From NCBI RefSeq assembly GCF_025698545.1, contig NC_068576.1, positions 48,601,890 through 48,665,889 on the forward strand: a stretch of 64,000 nt of DNA. The letters are read 5' to 3'. The DNA is from Gossypium raimondii (lineage: Eukaryota > Streptophyta > Magnoliopsida > Malvales > Malvaceae). Under the pieces are notes generated by a model that saw only the letters and a list, made by a program, of their open reading frames with translations, did no database searches and was not told where the DNA came from. How positions within the stretch are numbered: position 1 is the first letter of the stretch; each line of letters begins with the position of its first letter. Both the position numbers and the translations under genes were made by a program. Below, one piece after another: positions 12,801 to 24,744 of the stretch.

Positions 12801-15800
12801 GCAAATATTACAAGAACTGGATTGACCTTAATAACAACACAAAATAAAAGAAAATAAGTAAACAAACCTTGCAAAGATAATGCATCAGCGTCATCTTGCT
12901 TGTTGAAGCACGTGTATCTGTGAGCTTTAGAAGACTGTCCAACTTAAATCCAATAGCAGAACCTGTATGATTGTAAATGATTTAAATTTTCATATTAAAG
13001 GAACGTACAATAGTTAGAAGAATTTCACCAACTCAAATCTGAGTAGTTGATCAGCACTGAACGCATAAAAAAACTGACACCGCACTTGGAACAGTAGCTT
13101 TGGCAAGAAACAAAAAGCAACACTGGAACTAGTAGCATAACAAGTGAAAGCATTGATGATGCCAGCATCATGTAGAAGTTCAAAATAGAGGACATAAACG
13201 TGTAAACTGGTTATTAAAGGACATAAAAGCAGAACCCAATTAAAGTTCTAGCTATTGGCAAGAATGTATAAATTATTGGACCAGTGATGCAATCTTTCTT
13301 TGATTGAGATTTAAACACGTGCATAAGGAATCAATTGCTGAAGCACTATCAAAAGTACAAGTTAGTAGACATCTATGAAATTTAGAAACAACGTAAACAC
13401 CAAAACTCTAAGCCACCCAACCACTTCAAAAATTAAGACACAAACAACGAACAAATAAGAGAAGTTCAGAAAAGCACATTTAACTTTTCTTCTGACATCC
13501 AAATAACATTTGGCATTTCTTCTAAAGAAGAGGAAGTTAGCACATGGGGTTATAAAGTAAGCCCTAGCAACATCTGATAGCAACCATTAGAAATGATAAG
13601 TATACTTCCAAGGCAGCATACTACGCCATGGGACTACACAGACCAACAAGACTTAAGGTTTATGATGCGGGAATGCTGTAAAAAAATGTAACTTAAACTC
13701 ACCCGAAACAGTGCATGTAAACACCAAAGTATGTATTATTCAAATGCATGAGACTGGACAAACATCAAAGTACTACATTGCACTCGTGGTTTAGCTCTTT
13801 ACTCTACGCAATGTTTTTAATCTTTATAAATAAAGTGAATTCTAGCATCAAAGACAGAAGCCAAAAGAAATATTAAACATGACACATACCCCTTGCAGTT
13901 CCTTGGTTCAATGTATTTCCCAGATAGAGAATTTTCTTCATGATCTCCTTTAATTTAACAGAATTCCGTACCTAAATGATCAATATAAAAGTAGTAAGAC
14001 AAAGAATGAATAAAAAGCACGGTCAAGCAGTTTCTCCGGCAATATTAATGATATACCTCATTACATGCAGAATTTACTGTGTTTAAGCTCTTTCTAAATT
14101 CAGAAATCTGGAGGTGGTAAAAAGTGTGAGAACACAGGTCAGGCAGGGGATTCAATTAAAAGAAAAGGGATCAAAACAGATTAACTAAGGAGATACCACC
14201 AAACCTGAGAACCAAACTGAATCTTGAAGGAAAACACTCGTAATTTTGACTCTACTCGTGGCACTTTCATCAGCTCCAAAAAGTACTGAACATGAAAAAC
14301 CCAAAGCCAGTTAGGGTTTATAATTTTTTGCAAGATTGATCAAATGAAAGATGTAACTGGAAAAAACACCCAGGAATTAGTTGTCTTAGTTAGGGCTTCT
14401 TCATAAAAGAAATACTAGTGTGTCATTATCATGTATTTTCTACAACACTCATTGTTCTCTAGTGCTTTATTTATCTTCTTAATGTTGGATCAACCAATTG
14501 CCTCTTGCACTTCCCTTCACTGATACCTACTTAATAAAAATTAGGAGCATAAAAGCAGAGGACAAGGGCAATTTTTCCCCAAAACATCCTTCCTCCAAAA
14601 AGACACATAATCAAGAGAGGAATCAAATCTATCAGTCTCCTAACCATACAACCATAATGGAATTTTCCAATATCTATTTCAGTTAGTGAACTAGTTTATG
14701 GCCTCTCAGAATAAGAATAATAAAATTTTACAGAAGAACATGATCAATAGTCAAATACATAATTAATGCTCTCTATGTTTGAAAACAATGATCCACATCA
14801 ACAAAATTTCATGTAACAACCTTAACTATATTCCTACTTGAGAATAATGCTGCATTTTATCAATTAAGCCCTTAATGATGACAATATATCCTTACAAATG
14901 TAATTTATAGGCACACATACAAATACATAAGGAAAAAGAAAAAGGATGTTAAAGATATTAGATAAAATGACAAGACACCAACTCCTCATAGTTATCAAGA
15001 CAAACCTACCATTTTTCTCAAAGTTAATGCCAAGACACATGTTTCTGTCATTGCTTGTGCAGCTTCCTTGGGAAGGCTCTTTATTTACTAGCTAGCAATA
15101 CAAGATTCGTCTAGATTCAGGTTTCAATTTATAACTACACAAATTCACTGGCACTATTATCTTCATTAAGGAGCTATCAGGGATCTATTATTCCAAATAT
15201 AATAGTAGGAAAAGAGGATGGCTAGAACAATAGTAACTATGACAAGTACAAATCATCTTGGTTTACATCTTCTTAAGAAAAAACCAAACATGTAAAAGGA
15301 AATTATGGCTAAATTGTCTCATTAAGGATAATGCCAAAGGGTATTATAAAGTAAAAGTTTGCAAAGTTTAGAACAAATATTTACGGATTCTGAAAATAAT
15401 ACTTAAATAGATGCATCTAGAAATAGAAGTGAAACACTAAACAAGAATAGAGGAAGTATTTTTTGGTATGAATGCATATAGAAATGCACAAAATTATAGT
15501 CTCCTTTCAGCACAAGAGGGAAGAGAGGAAAATGAAAAAAATAAAATAAAAGTAAGTTGAAGGAAGAGGCGTAGAGGGAGTTTCAAAATGTGTTCCCTTC
15601 CCACACCCTTAAAAAAGCTGCAAATAAAATGATGATGCAAATAATTCAAAAACTTAAAAATAAGACAAGATATTGGATTTCATTATCATACCAAAGGATC
15701 TCAATTTAAAAAGAAAATTCTTAAACCAGATGGCTTAAATTTTTTCTTTATTGGCTCTTTGTGCGTCGAGAAACAATCACCAACAGTTGAGCCAAACGCA

Positions 15801-18800
15801 TGAGGATGCAAAAATGTGAGATGGTCATAATTTAGAATAAGTGAAGACAAATGGAAATGAAGATTCAGAAGACTGCATTTGTAACAGGTCAACGGCTATG
15901 CAGTCATCTATCTCTACCGATATAAAACACCCAAGTCAAACAATTTAACAAAGCTAGAAGATACGGTTAAAGAAAATTTTGCAGACCTGTTCACACTTTC
16001 CTAGATTCTCCTTGTCACCAGTGTAGCCCTAAAAAATCACATAGAGGGTAAATCACAATCAAAAAAGACAAACTCATAATGGTAAATGGATTCCTATCCT
16101 GGGTTAAAAATCAGTTCTGAATAGCTTAAAATTCAATACTGAATCTATGTATATGCTAAAGCTTCACCTTGAGAAGTTCCATTTCCTCTTTAGTTGGGCA
16201 AAACTTTATCAGATTTTCCACTTGATCTACATCTAATACGGTATCATCCATTGCTAGCACTGCAGCCTGAGAAAAATGATGTTGTACATGGTTGTAAACA
16301 AATAAATTGAAAGCATTTGATGAGAGAGAGAGAGGATCAGTTCAAAGAAAATCCAATTTCCTCCAATGCATCCACTAATTCAGTCAGATATAGCATGAAA
16401 ATCCTAAGAATTAGCATACAACAAAATAATCTTCTGAAGAAGCCAAAGGTCCTAAGGAAACCACCTCTTTGGACATTTAAATGCCACCACAAGAAAAACA
16501 ACATGACTAATCAAGTTAACTTCTTGTCCTGTTCATATATATTATGGGAAAACATAAACTTCCATATTCCAAGTTCACATCTATGTTGATGAAAATAGCA
16601 TACACTTGCTCTGAGTTAAAAACACAAATAAATGCAAGAACATGACTATATCCAGCTTACCATCATATCAGAAAGTGGCATCTTGACTTTAGTGAGCATA
16701 ATTTCAGTGTTGTTGGCCCTCCTCAAGTCAATCTACAATGTAATAAACAAAATTTGTTAGTGACGACATTGGAGAAGGGGTAAATAGTAATCACTGATGG
16801 TCATATAAACTTCCAAAATGGTAATAAACATAATTTTTTATGCATTTCGGCCTTTCCAGAAAGGTAGTATTACATTAATATTATGTCCCAAGAATATAGC
16901 AAAACATAAGAACATCAGGGATACAAATCACAAAGAATGTACCTAGTCCCAAGAGGAACCCTCCTAGTGGTTAGAACTCGAGTCTTGGGATGGGTGCGGA
17001 TGAGATTTATGGGATTACAAGGATTACCTCCTATTTATATAATAAAAACTTCATTAATATCTTCAACTTGTATTTTTTTTTTTTTTGGGGGGGGGGGCGT
17101 TTTCCAAGAACCAGAAAGAGAAGTATATATCAGTTCAAACCACAAGACAAAGATTAGAAAAGCCTTTTTCGCATGAAAACATAGAATATGTTTAAAATTA
17201 CTAATTCTTCAATTTCTAAGAGTATGAATCTTGTTCATTCAGTCTAAGGTGATTCAAGTAAGGTACTACAAACACCAACAAAGAAACAAAGACGTATAGG
17301 GTTTATTCAAAAAACTGGAACTCGAGATTACCAAGTGGACTTTGTCAGGTTTTGATCCAGCAGATTTGCGTTGGCCTCCAGATTTACCCCCAGAATCAGC
17401 AGGTTTAGGAACAACAGCAGAGAAAAGAGTCTCAATCTCAGACACATCAAATTCAGGTGCACTAGGCAAAAGAAGGGAATGTTAGTGAATACAAATGGGA
17501 AACATATAATCCACAGAAAACTTAGCATAAATATTTGGTCAGAATACATCACTTATAGAAGTGAACCATGGAAAAAGAAAAAAAAGAAGTCAGTATAAGA
17601 AAATATAGTACATTTGAGGCTCTCCATATCTTTGCAATTCTTCCCATAAGCTTCCTTGTATTGCCCTTGTAACCTTGCTCCAGTGTAATGGCTTTAAGGA
17701 AGATCTCCGAGGTGCAGCAGCAGCTCCAGGACGCGATAGCCCACGCCCTCTTCCTCTCACATCGGCGGCTCTAGCACCCAATGGTGGAGGCGGAGGTGCA
17801 CCACGAGGAGCTCCAGGTGGAGCTGGAGGGCCAGGAGCTCGACCTCCAGGAGGTGGCGGTGGAGGTGGTGCTCCACCTGGAGGAGGTGGAGGAGCCCCCC
17901 GCATAGGAGGTGGGGGCGGTGCAGGTGCCCCACGCATAGGAGGGGGGGGCGGTGCAGGTGCTCCACGCATAGGAGGGGGGGGCGGTGCAGGTGCTCCACG
18001 CATAGGAGGTGGGGGTGGTGCTGGTGCTCCACGAGCAGGTGGAGGTGGTGGGGGTGGAGCTCCACGTGGGGGAGGAGGAGGATGTGGTGCTCCACGCAAA
18101 GGGGGAGGGGGTGGAGGAGGGACTCCAAATTTTGGAGGTGGGGCACTAGACATCAATGGCGGTGGAGGGGGTGGAGGTGGGGCAGTGGACTTCAATGAGG
18201 GTGGTGGAGGTGGAGGAGGAGGGGCACCAAACCTAGGTGGGGGTGGTGGGGGTGTAGGTGGAGTTCCTTGAGAAAGAGGTGGTGCTGGAGAAGCCCCATG
18301 ATGAGAAGGCATTGGTGGCGGAGGTGGTGGAAAAGCTCCATAATGAGAAGGTTGAAGTGAAGCTCCATGTCTAGTAGGTGGTGGTGGTGGTGGTGGTGGT
18401 GGCAGGGGGGTAGTTGGAGCTCTAGTCATGGGAGGCGGAGGGGGAGGGGGCGGAGGCGATGGCACTCCTCGCGTGAAAGATGGAGTCATAGAACCTGGAA
18501 TTGGTGGAGGAGGGGGAGGAGGAGGAGGAACAATACCAAGTTTTGATGTGCTGATAAGTGTATTAGCATGAGGAAATGAAGAACATGCTACAGAGGAGGC
18601 ATCTAAAGAATACCCAGATTTCCAAGGGGGTGGAGCCGGAGGAGGCGTAACCAGTTCAGTAGTCTGCTTATTAGAAAATGGGGGAGGGGGAGGAGGAGGA
18701 GGAGGCGGAGGCGGAGGAGAAGCTGCAAATGCAGATTGTGAAACCATACCGGTATTCTGCATATTTGCCACTTTGTAAGGTGGATGGAGGGATGGAGGGG

Positions 18801-21679
18801 GAAGGGGAGGGGGAGGAGGAGGAGGAGGAGTAGGGGGAGGTGATGCTGCAGGAGACATTCTAGATAGAGGAGGAGGAGGAGGAGGTGGTGGTGGTGGTGG
18901 TGGTGGTGGAGGTGGAAGTGGAATAGACACTGATTGCTGCAAACCAGTAGTTGATGTTGGAATTATTGGAGTGGTAGATATTTCTTTTGGAGAGTCTGTA
19001 GACTTCAAAGGCTCAACCATCTGACTTTTTTGCTCAGATGAAACATCCTCTAGTATCACAGCTCCAATAGAGCCCTTACGATTCGAACCTGAATCAGATG
19101 TGATGCTGGAAAGTACAGGCGGTGCACTGTTATATCTTGATGGTGGGTAAGATACATGCATTGAATTGGTATAAGAGCCATTGTTAGGAGGGATCCACCG
19201 AGATATGATGTTTGGCTTTGCTTGTCTTGCAGGACTCTGAGGTTCTAGTTGGTCCTTCTTTGGTTTCACCAAAACAGAATCTAAAGTTGGTTTTGGGTCC
19301 AGCGCAGCCTGTTTCTTTGAAGCAGACAATAGTTTCTCAGGTTTAGGTTGGGAAACATCAGCTTTCAACCTCTGCTCAAACATCTTAGACTCTGACTTCT
19401 TCAATGGAATAGTATCATCTCTATTTCCCTTATCTTGCATCTCTTCTAATTTGTCAATCACATCTTCTATAACTTCCTTCGTTTCTCTATCTCTCAGCAC
19501 ATCAACAGTAAATACCACTGAGTCAATCTTCATGTCTCCATCATCAACTGATATATCCTTCACAGTATTAATGTCAGAACTAATCTTATCTAATTTGTAA
19601 TTCACATCATCCACTGCTATGTCCTTCACTGCATCTATACTAGAAAAAACTTTTGTGTCTTGTTTGTGGTTCCCATCATCTGACGCACAATCTTGAAATG
19701 TTGGAGGATCCACATCCTCCCTCCAGACATCTTTCTGATCTGGCTTGTTGTGAGGAACTATCAGACTGCTGTCATCCACCTTTCCTTCCACTGCATCAAC
19801 TGCATTGCTGAAGATCTCTTCAACCTCAAAAAATTCCTCTGGTGAAGCACTTTCTATCTCATTCCCATCATCACTTGCAACTACTCTGGTGAGACCAGGT
19901 ACAACAGCATCAGGATCCGAAAAAAGTACCTGATAAAGATATAAGTATGATTCAACTCCTACAGCTTCAGAAAAGAAAAAATTCACAGAATAAATATTTT
20001 TAGCATACCTCTGCTGTGAAGTCCTTTGGAAATTGATCCTTGGCATCCCACAACACATCAATCTCATCACGGTATAACATCAAAACATTTGCTCGAACAA
20101 ACGCTGTGTTAAACATAACTCTGAAGATCATCTCTTCGCGTACCAAATCTTCATCCAAATGAATGCACTCAAGCACAATATCCCCTTGAATACGGCAATG
20201 AATATCTATTTTCACCATTGCACACTCTTCCTGCAGATAAACCTTATTAGAACATCCCAAATTTTGGTTATTTTATTTTTTCAGGCTCAATTATGAGAGT
20301 AAGGCATCACCTTTAGGAAGTGACGAATTTGTTTTTTTGTCTTTGAAGTTGAAAACAGAAGCTTGGAACTTCTATTGGCTGGTGTTTCAGGGTCCTGGCC
20401 ATAAACACGTACAGCTGGCCTGCACCCTTTTCCCCCTTCAAAGAGGGGAAGAACTCTAAGAATTAGGCGATCCAAAAATAGTGGTGTATCTGAGGGAGGC
20501 CAATCAGAACCCAAATTTCTTCTTGAAATATACTGAAGATATCTCAACTGGGATGGCTGTGGATTCAAAGGAGAAAGAAGTTGGAGAAGGTCCCGAGGAG
20601 CTTGCTTGTAGATCATTTCAAGAGTCTTCTGCTCACCAGTGTACTGTTTGCGATATAACAGAAGACCAGAAAGCATGAAAGCGAGTATGGGCCATCCTCC
20701 TCTTTCACAGTGCATCAGAAGCACATTCTGCTGCCCTTCCAAAGACAACCAGCTTTCACTCGAGCGAAGGAAGTGATGAATCATTTCAAGCGGAAGCAGA
20801 GGGCATCCCTCATATTGCCGTGGGTAATCCATAACAGTCATATCATACTGAGTTAAAATGTCTGAAATTTGGCTCCGCTTCTCCCCTTCTCTGAAATTAA
20901 ACACCATGAAAGAAGCATCGGGAAAATGGTCTTGTAGCTGTGCCACAATGCCACCCATATACACCTTGTACTCATCTTCTTCCAACACATCCGTGGAGAA
21001 GCAGCAGTCAAATACTGCAAAACCACCAACCCGAAAGTTGAATCAAATAAGTAATTATTAACCAAATGCTTCCAAAAAAGTAAACATAATGTCGCAAGTT
21101 CTTAACTGTAAACTGTAAAGTTTATTACAAATGCTCACAGAAAGAGAAAAGCAAATTAGAGTTCCAAACAGAAACATCGAAACCAAAAATGGTATGAAAC
21201 ACTTTTATGAATCCATAAGAGATAGATAGCATATCAGTTTCTAAGCTCCAACTGATTTTGTTACAAACTTCGCTGCTGCGCTATTTCAGCTCATCGCTCC
21301 AACAATCATGCAAACAAACTAACTAAAATTCCATAGAGTTTCTTAATTGTAATAAATTAACCCAAAATAAACCAAAACAGCCCTAAAAATAAGGAAAGTT
21401 AGCAGTGCATTGTCGGAAAATTAAAAAAAAAAATCAAGCTAAGAATTTAAAGACGAACATTCCTACAAAAAATCAGAGAATAAAAATCGTCACCATTTGC
21501 ATTTCTCTTTGTAGAGTAGAATGAAGCTGGTTGCCACAATTTAAAGCTTAATCGAACAATAACAAACTAAGACGTAAATGAATAATAAGAGGGAAGCATA
21601 TGTTACCGTAGACACGTTCTGAGATCTCGAGAAGCCGATCCGGCGGCTTCCGGTAAAACAAGCGTCTGAACAGCGCCAT
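9818..21679 (-). CDS. FH20-like: class II formin (PTEN-like + C2 + FH1 + FH2), FH20-like
   Basis: Formins nucleate and elongate actin filaments; plant class II members also bind membranes through an N-terminal PTEN-like/C2 module. Seventeen coding exons, all with GT/AG junctions and matching phase: 21679-21607, 21014-20311, 20230-20009, 19929-17612, 17461-17332, 16732-16661, 16266-16168, 16028-15987, 14285-14205, 14107-14057, 13971-13890, 12962-12868, 12691-12620, 12538-12422, 11421-11353, 11244-11178, 9969-9818; 4446 nt, 1481 aa. Order: PTEN-like phosphatase fold about 1-180 (MALFRRLFYRKPPDRLLEIS start), C2 about 190-340, an acidic linker, FH1 about 667-1070 with very long proline runs, FH2 from about 1074 (KPLHWSKV). 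The phosphatase loop reads HCERGGWP, where active PTEN has HCxxGxxR; the essential Arg is Pro, so catalysis is unlikely. The N-terminus matches my memory of Arabidopsis FH20 better than FH14. The last exon ends in a Lys-rich tail (KKKSAK); an extra spliced C-terminus cannot be excluded. Confidence 0.95.
10078..10205 (+). repeat. intron-borne dispersed repeat, copy 1 (formin intron 16)
   Basis: The copy has a leader of the CTCAGGTGTGAGCATCAATA type and an inner segment TGGAGCATCATATCCCC followed by AAACCCATATCC. The inner segment is shared, directly or in reverse complement, with copies near 11.0, 31.8, 37.4, 38.9, 55.4 and 58.5 kb. It lies in the 1208-nt last formin intron. Confidence 0.55.
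10950..11100 (+). repeat. intron-borne dispersed repeat, copy 2 (formin intron 16)
   Basis: Begins TTGGACTCGGGTGTGAGTGT and continues to CATGTAATTGGAGGGTCAAT and CCCCAGACCC. Same family and same intron as the copy near 10.1 kb, in the same orientation, separated by about 750 bases. Confidence 0.55.
11733..12206. mobile_element. hAT-type MITE in formin intron 14
   Basis: Left end CAGTGCTGTCAAGG and right end, read inward on the minus strand, CAGTATTGTCTAGG: about 14-bp imperfect terminal inverted repeats starting CAGT. The inside is rich in words such as AGGCAAGGC and CTAGGCAAC near one end and complementary words near the other. No coding frame. I could not see a clean 8-bp target duplication, so the superfamily is inferred from the termini. 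It lies wholly within the 1000-nt intron between exons 14 and 15. Confidence 0.55.
16935..17095 (+). mobile_element. possible SINE-like insertion in formin intron 5
   Basis: A segment with a tRNA-like string (CTAGTGGTTAGAACTCGAGT) is followed by a short body and ends in a 16-base T tract running into ten G. The layout, tRNA-like head then homopolymer tail, suggests a retroposed sequence. The T16-G10 junction is also a likely sequencing or replication slippage point. No second copy was recognised in the window. Confidence 0.25.
17900..18031 (-). repeat. 33-bp tandem repeat inside formin FH1
   Basis: Four near-identical 33-bp units start at 17900, 17933, 17966 and 17999 on the plus strand (each begins CGCATAGGAGG), with a degenerate fifth following. 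The period is a multiple of three and encodes eleven residues, MRGAPAPPPPP, repeated in the proline-rich FH1 segment. Unit number is likely to vary between alleles, changing the number of profilin-binding proline runs without shifting the frame. Confidence 0.9.
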
Positions 21680-21691
21680 CTGATGGCGCTG
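21671..21691 (-). promoter_or_regulatory. perfect 10-bp inverted repeat over formin start codon
   Basis: CAGCGCCATC (21671-21680) and GATGGCGCTG (21682-21691) are exact reverse complements with one base between them. The formin ATG (21679-21677) lies in one arm. In the mRNA this could form a GC-rich hairpin sequestering the start codon, though a 1-nt loop would force opening of the innermost pairs. Any effect on translation is inference. Confidence 0.7.
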
Positions 21692-22380
21692 TTACTCCCC
21701 TGATCGGATCCAAAACCCTTTTCTTTCAATCGCCACCAATCAGCTAAAATTCCAATTTGATTCTCCTTTATTTTAAAAAAATTACCACAGATCCCCGATT
21801 CAGATTCTCGAGTTCAATAATTACTTCGGTTACTTATCGATAATTGAACCAACTCCGACGTAAAACCAGCACAATTTTCCGTCAAAACCCTCTCCAAAGC
21901 CCACGAAATGATTCCAAAAAAGAAGAACAAAGCTTTGTTATCAAAGAATTATACAAAGAAATCCAGTTCCTTCCCCGAATTGAAAAATCAATAGCTAAAT
22001 TAGAGTAAATTAGAGAGGCGAAAAGACGAAAGAATGCTAGAGGGAAAAATAAGGTAAAGTTTGGTGCAGAGAATAAAAATATATTAAAAATTAATCAAAT
22101 TAAAGAAGAAAAAAAAAAGTAACAGACAAGTGACAGTAGGTGATGAAGAAGGTGGGGATTATGATGGAAAAAAATTAATGAAAAAAAAAAGGGGGAAAAT
22201 TATCAGATTACAGAATGGAGAGCCGCAATAAAATTTTAGATTTCTCTTTCTTTTTTTTAAGCAAATCAGATGATGAAATAGAAAAAGGGTAGACTGGAAG
22301 GGAAAAATACCCTTTGGACAGTTGGACCCGGGTTTTTTTTTTGTGTGTGTATCTTTGTTGTTTGTTTACTTACGTGTACG

Positions 22381-22388
22381 CCACGTGG
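22381..22388. promoter_or_regulatory. palindromic G-box (CCACGTGG) upstream of formin
   Basis: A perfect CCACGTGG lies about 0.7 kb upstream of the formin start codon, with a TACGTGTACG just before it. G-boxes bind bZIP and bHLH factors in plants. Position relative to the transcription start is unknown, so regulation of formin is only possible. Confidence 0.3.
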
Positions 22389-23167
22389 ACATCATTTAAA
22401 GTGACTATTAACTTTAATTACGGCTAGTGATTAAGATTTTAACGGCGGGTTAAATTAAATTTTACTAAGTTTAGTTAATTTTTGAGACAAAGACATGACG
22501 GGAAAGTGAGACAACGATTGTACATGTATGAATGAAAGCTGGAGTAACGCCTTTCTAAAAGTAAAAGCCGCGCAAAAATTGTTTTTTTAGATTTTTTTCT
22601 AAATATTTTCATTTTTGATATTTATTTGTCTATATTATAAGATTTTAATCTTATGTATAACTATTTTTTTATAAAAAAATTAAATACAATACTGTAAAAT
22701 ATAATTTTATATTTGATTTATTTGAATAAATGTTCATTTTATGCATTGAAGTTTTAAAAATAATATTGGATTTTTTATGTCAACTATTTTTATATGTTGA
22801 TTGTTGTTCATAATTTCTAATTTTATTTATAGAAGGTTTTAGATTTTAAATGAAGAAAATAATTTTAAATAATATAGCCTAAAATTTTAAATATATCCTT
22901 TTTTAAAATTATTTTTCATCTTTAAGCCATCAAGAATTATCTAGAGCTTTTTCTTGTTTGGTAAAACACTAAAATTTGATGGATAAATCTCAAAAGGTGT
23001 GTAATTTATTTTCACCAAAAAAAAAGTGTGTAATTTAATATTTTTATTTTGAATCTTAAACTTATTTAAAATAAAAATCAACTTATAATTTAAGTGTGTT
23101 CAAATCCCACCATATGCATATTTTTATTGATTTTTTAAAGTAAAAATATAAAAATATCACTCTTTTT

Positions 23168-23295
23168 GACACAATACCTAAAAATACTCATAACTCCTCC
23201 CTAACTCATAAATAGAAGGATAATATGCTTCAACGCATTCAAACACACATTCTCTTGCATCGGCAATAATGTCCATGCCAATCGAGTTGAGACTC
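23168..23295 (-). mobile_element. tRNA-derived SINE-like repeat, copy B
   Basis: Same family as the copy near 3.2 kb. On the minus strand: box A-like CAACTCGATTGGCATGGA, then AATGCAAGAGAATGTGTGTT and the CTTCTATTTATGAG tail. It is the second best preserved copy in the window. Confidence 0.5.
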
Positions 23296-23404
23296 GATTA
23301 GCAAGAACTAATCTTTTCTTTTTTGAATCATATGGTATAATGTTATTGAAATATCAATTAATTTGAACTCTCTTTTTTTTTTTTGAAAATTTTGAACTCT
23401 TTTG

Positions 23405-23562
23405 ATTGGCTTGGTAATTAAGGATTGTTCACTCGGGTTCAAATATCCTGGAAGCGATAGTAGGAGTAGCTCCTTTTAGATGTAATGTGTGTGTATAGTA
23501 TGAATATGTCTCTATCATGAGTGTGTGAGTAGTAACCCTTTAATTGTAATTACCAGAAAAAA
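23405..23562 (+). mobile_element. second SINE-like family
   Basis: A tRNA-like head (GGCTTGGTAATTAAGG, then CTCGGGTTCAAATATCC resembling box B) is followed by a body with GTGTGTGTATAGTATG and GAGTGTGTGAGTAGTAACCC, and a TTGTAATTACCAGAAAAAA 3' end. A box A, box B, unrelated body and A-rich tail are the SINE plan. Different from the family at 3.2 kb. Confidence 0.45.
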
Positions 23563-24185
23563 TTTAGTTAAATTTATATTTTTATTTATACATAAAATAT
23601 TTATAAGAAATCAATTAATTTAATGGGTTAAATTATTAATTACATAAATCAAATCACCTATCGAATTAATGTATTTAAATATACAATGTGAACCAAAATT
23701 AAAATTAATTAAACTCCAATATACCAAATCTTACTGATTAATTTAATAAAACATTGTTAATTCATAACTATCAATCACTATTGCAGCAATAGAGTAATTA
23801 AGATTAATTCATTTAAAGGGTTATGTCAAAATAAATACAATATAAATCACTCCTCCTATTCGCAAATAGTTTGTTTATCAAAACTCTAATTAATTTTTAT
23901 TTCTAAACATATTATTCGAAAAAAGTTAATCGGCCCATGATCTCGTTTCAATTTTTTTGTTGGTCAAAATTTCACACCTTAATTCATGTCAGAATGTTAC
24001 ATTAAATTAAATTTATCCCTAAACAGTAAGTGGAATTAATTTGACCTGATGTTTAAAAAATAAAGAAAAGAAATATTCGTGGAGTTAATTATTTTTTAAC
24101 ATTAATCTTATTATAGGTTGTTATTATTATATTTATTATTTGTGATGTAATTTATAGAACTGCTCACAATTTTTATCAACTTTTA

Positions 24186-24260
24186 AATAATAAGATAATG
24201 TGTTATACTCGAAAACACATGCTCTTATACTGACAATAATATCAATACTAATCGAGATTT
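24186..24260 (-). mobile_element. tRNA-derived SINE-like repeat, copy C (partial)
   Basis: Shorter, degraded relative of the copy near 3.2 kb: on the minus strand it reads ATCTCGATTAGTATTGATAT followed by GTCAGTATAAGAGCATGTGT. Only the 5' portion is recognisable. Confidence 0.35.
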
Positions 24261-24744
24261 AATTAAATTTAATAAAGCACAAAAACTACAAGTCAGACAA
24301 CAGCCTTCCTAAGAGATTGATTGACTGGTTATTAAAAACCGTTCCAATAGACTTCTTTACCAACTTATTATGAAACCAACGGTTTCCAATAAATGATACG
24401 TTTTGTTTAATAATTTTAAAATTATGATTTCTCCTAATCATAACGGTAGAATTAGCGTGTGGTTTAATTTGAGATTTATTTCGATCTAAATTTTAAAATT
24501 TTAATTTTATTATTATTTAAATAGTCACATATTTCAATTACCCACTTTTTGTATTTTGTATTAATTAGCTTTAACTATAATATTATTGAATAGATAGTAT
24601 TTTTATTTATTAATTAAGATTTTATGGGATCACTTCACTTTGTTTGAGTCTAAAGTTTTACTTGCGTTGCTTTCTTGTCTAACCTGCCTTCGTATTTCGG
24701 CATGAATAATTACGGTGATTACAATCAAAATAATTTTAAATTTA

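Noticed and set aside
17675-18271. 198-codon Gly-rich open frame on the plus strand
   Set aside because: Exact antisense of the proline-rich FH1 exon of the formin gene; GGN codons are the complement of CCN. No independent evidence of coding.
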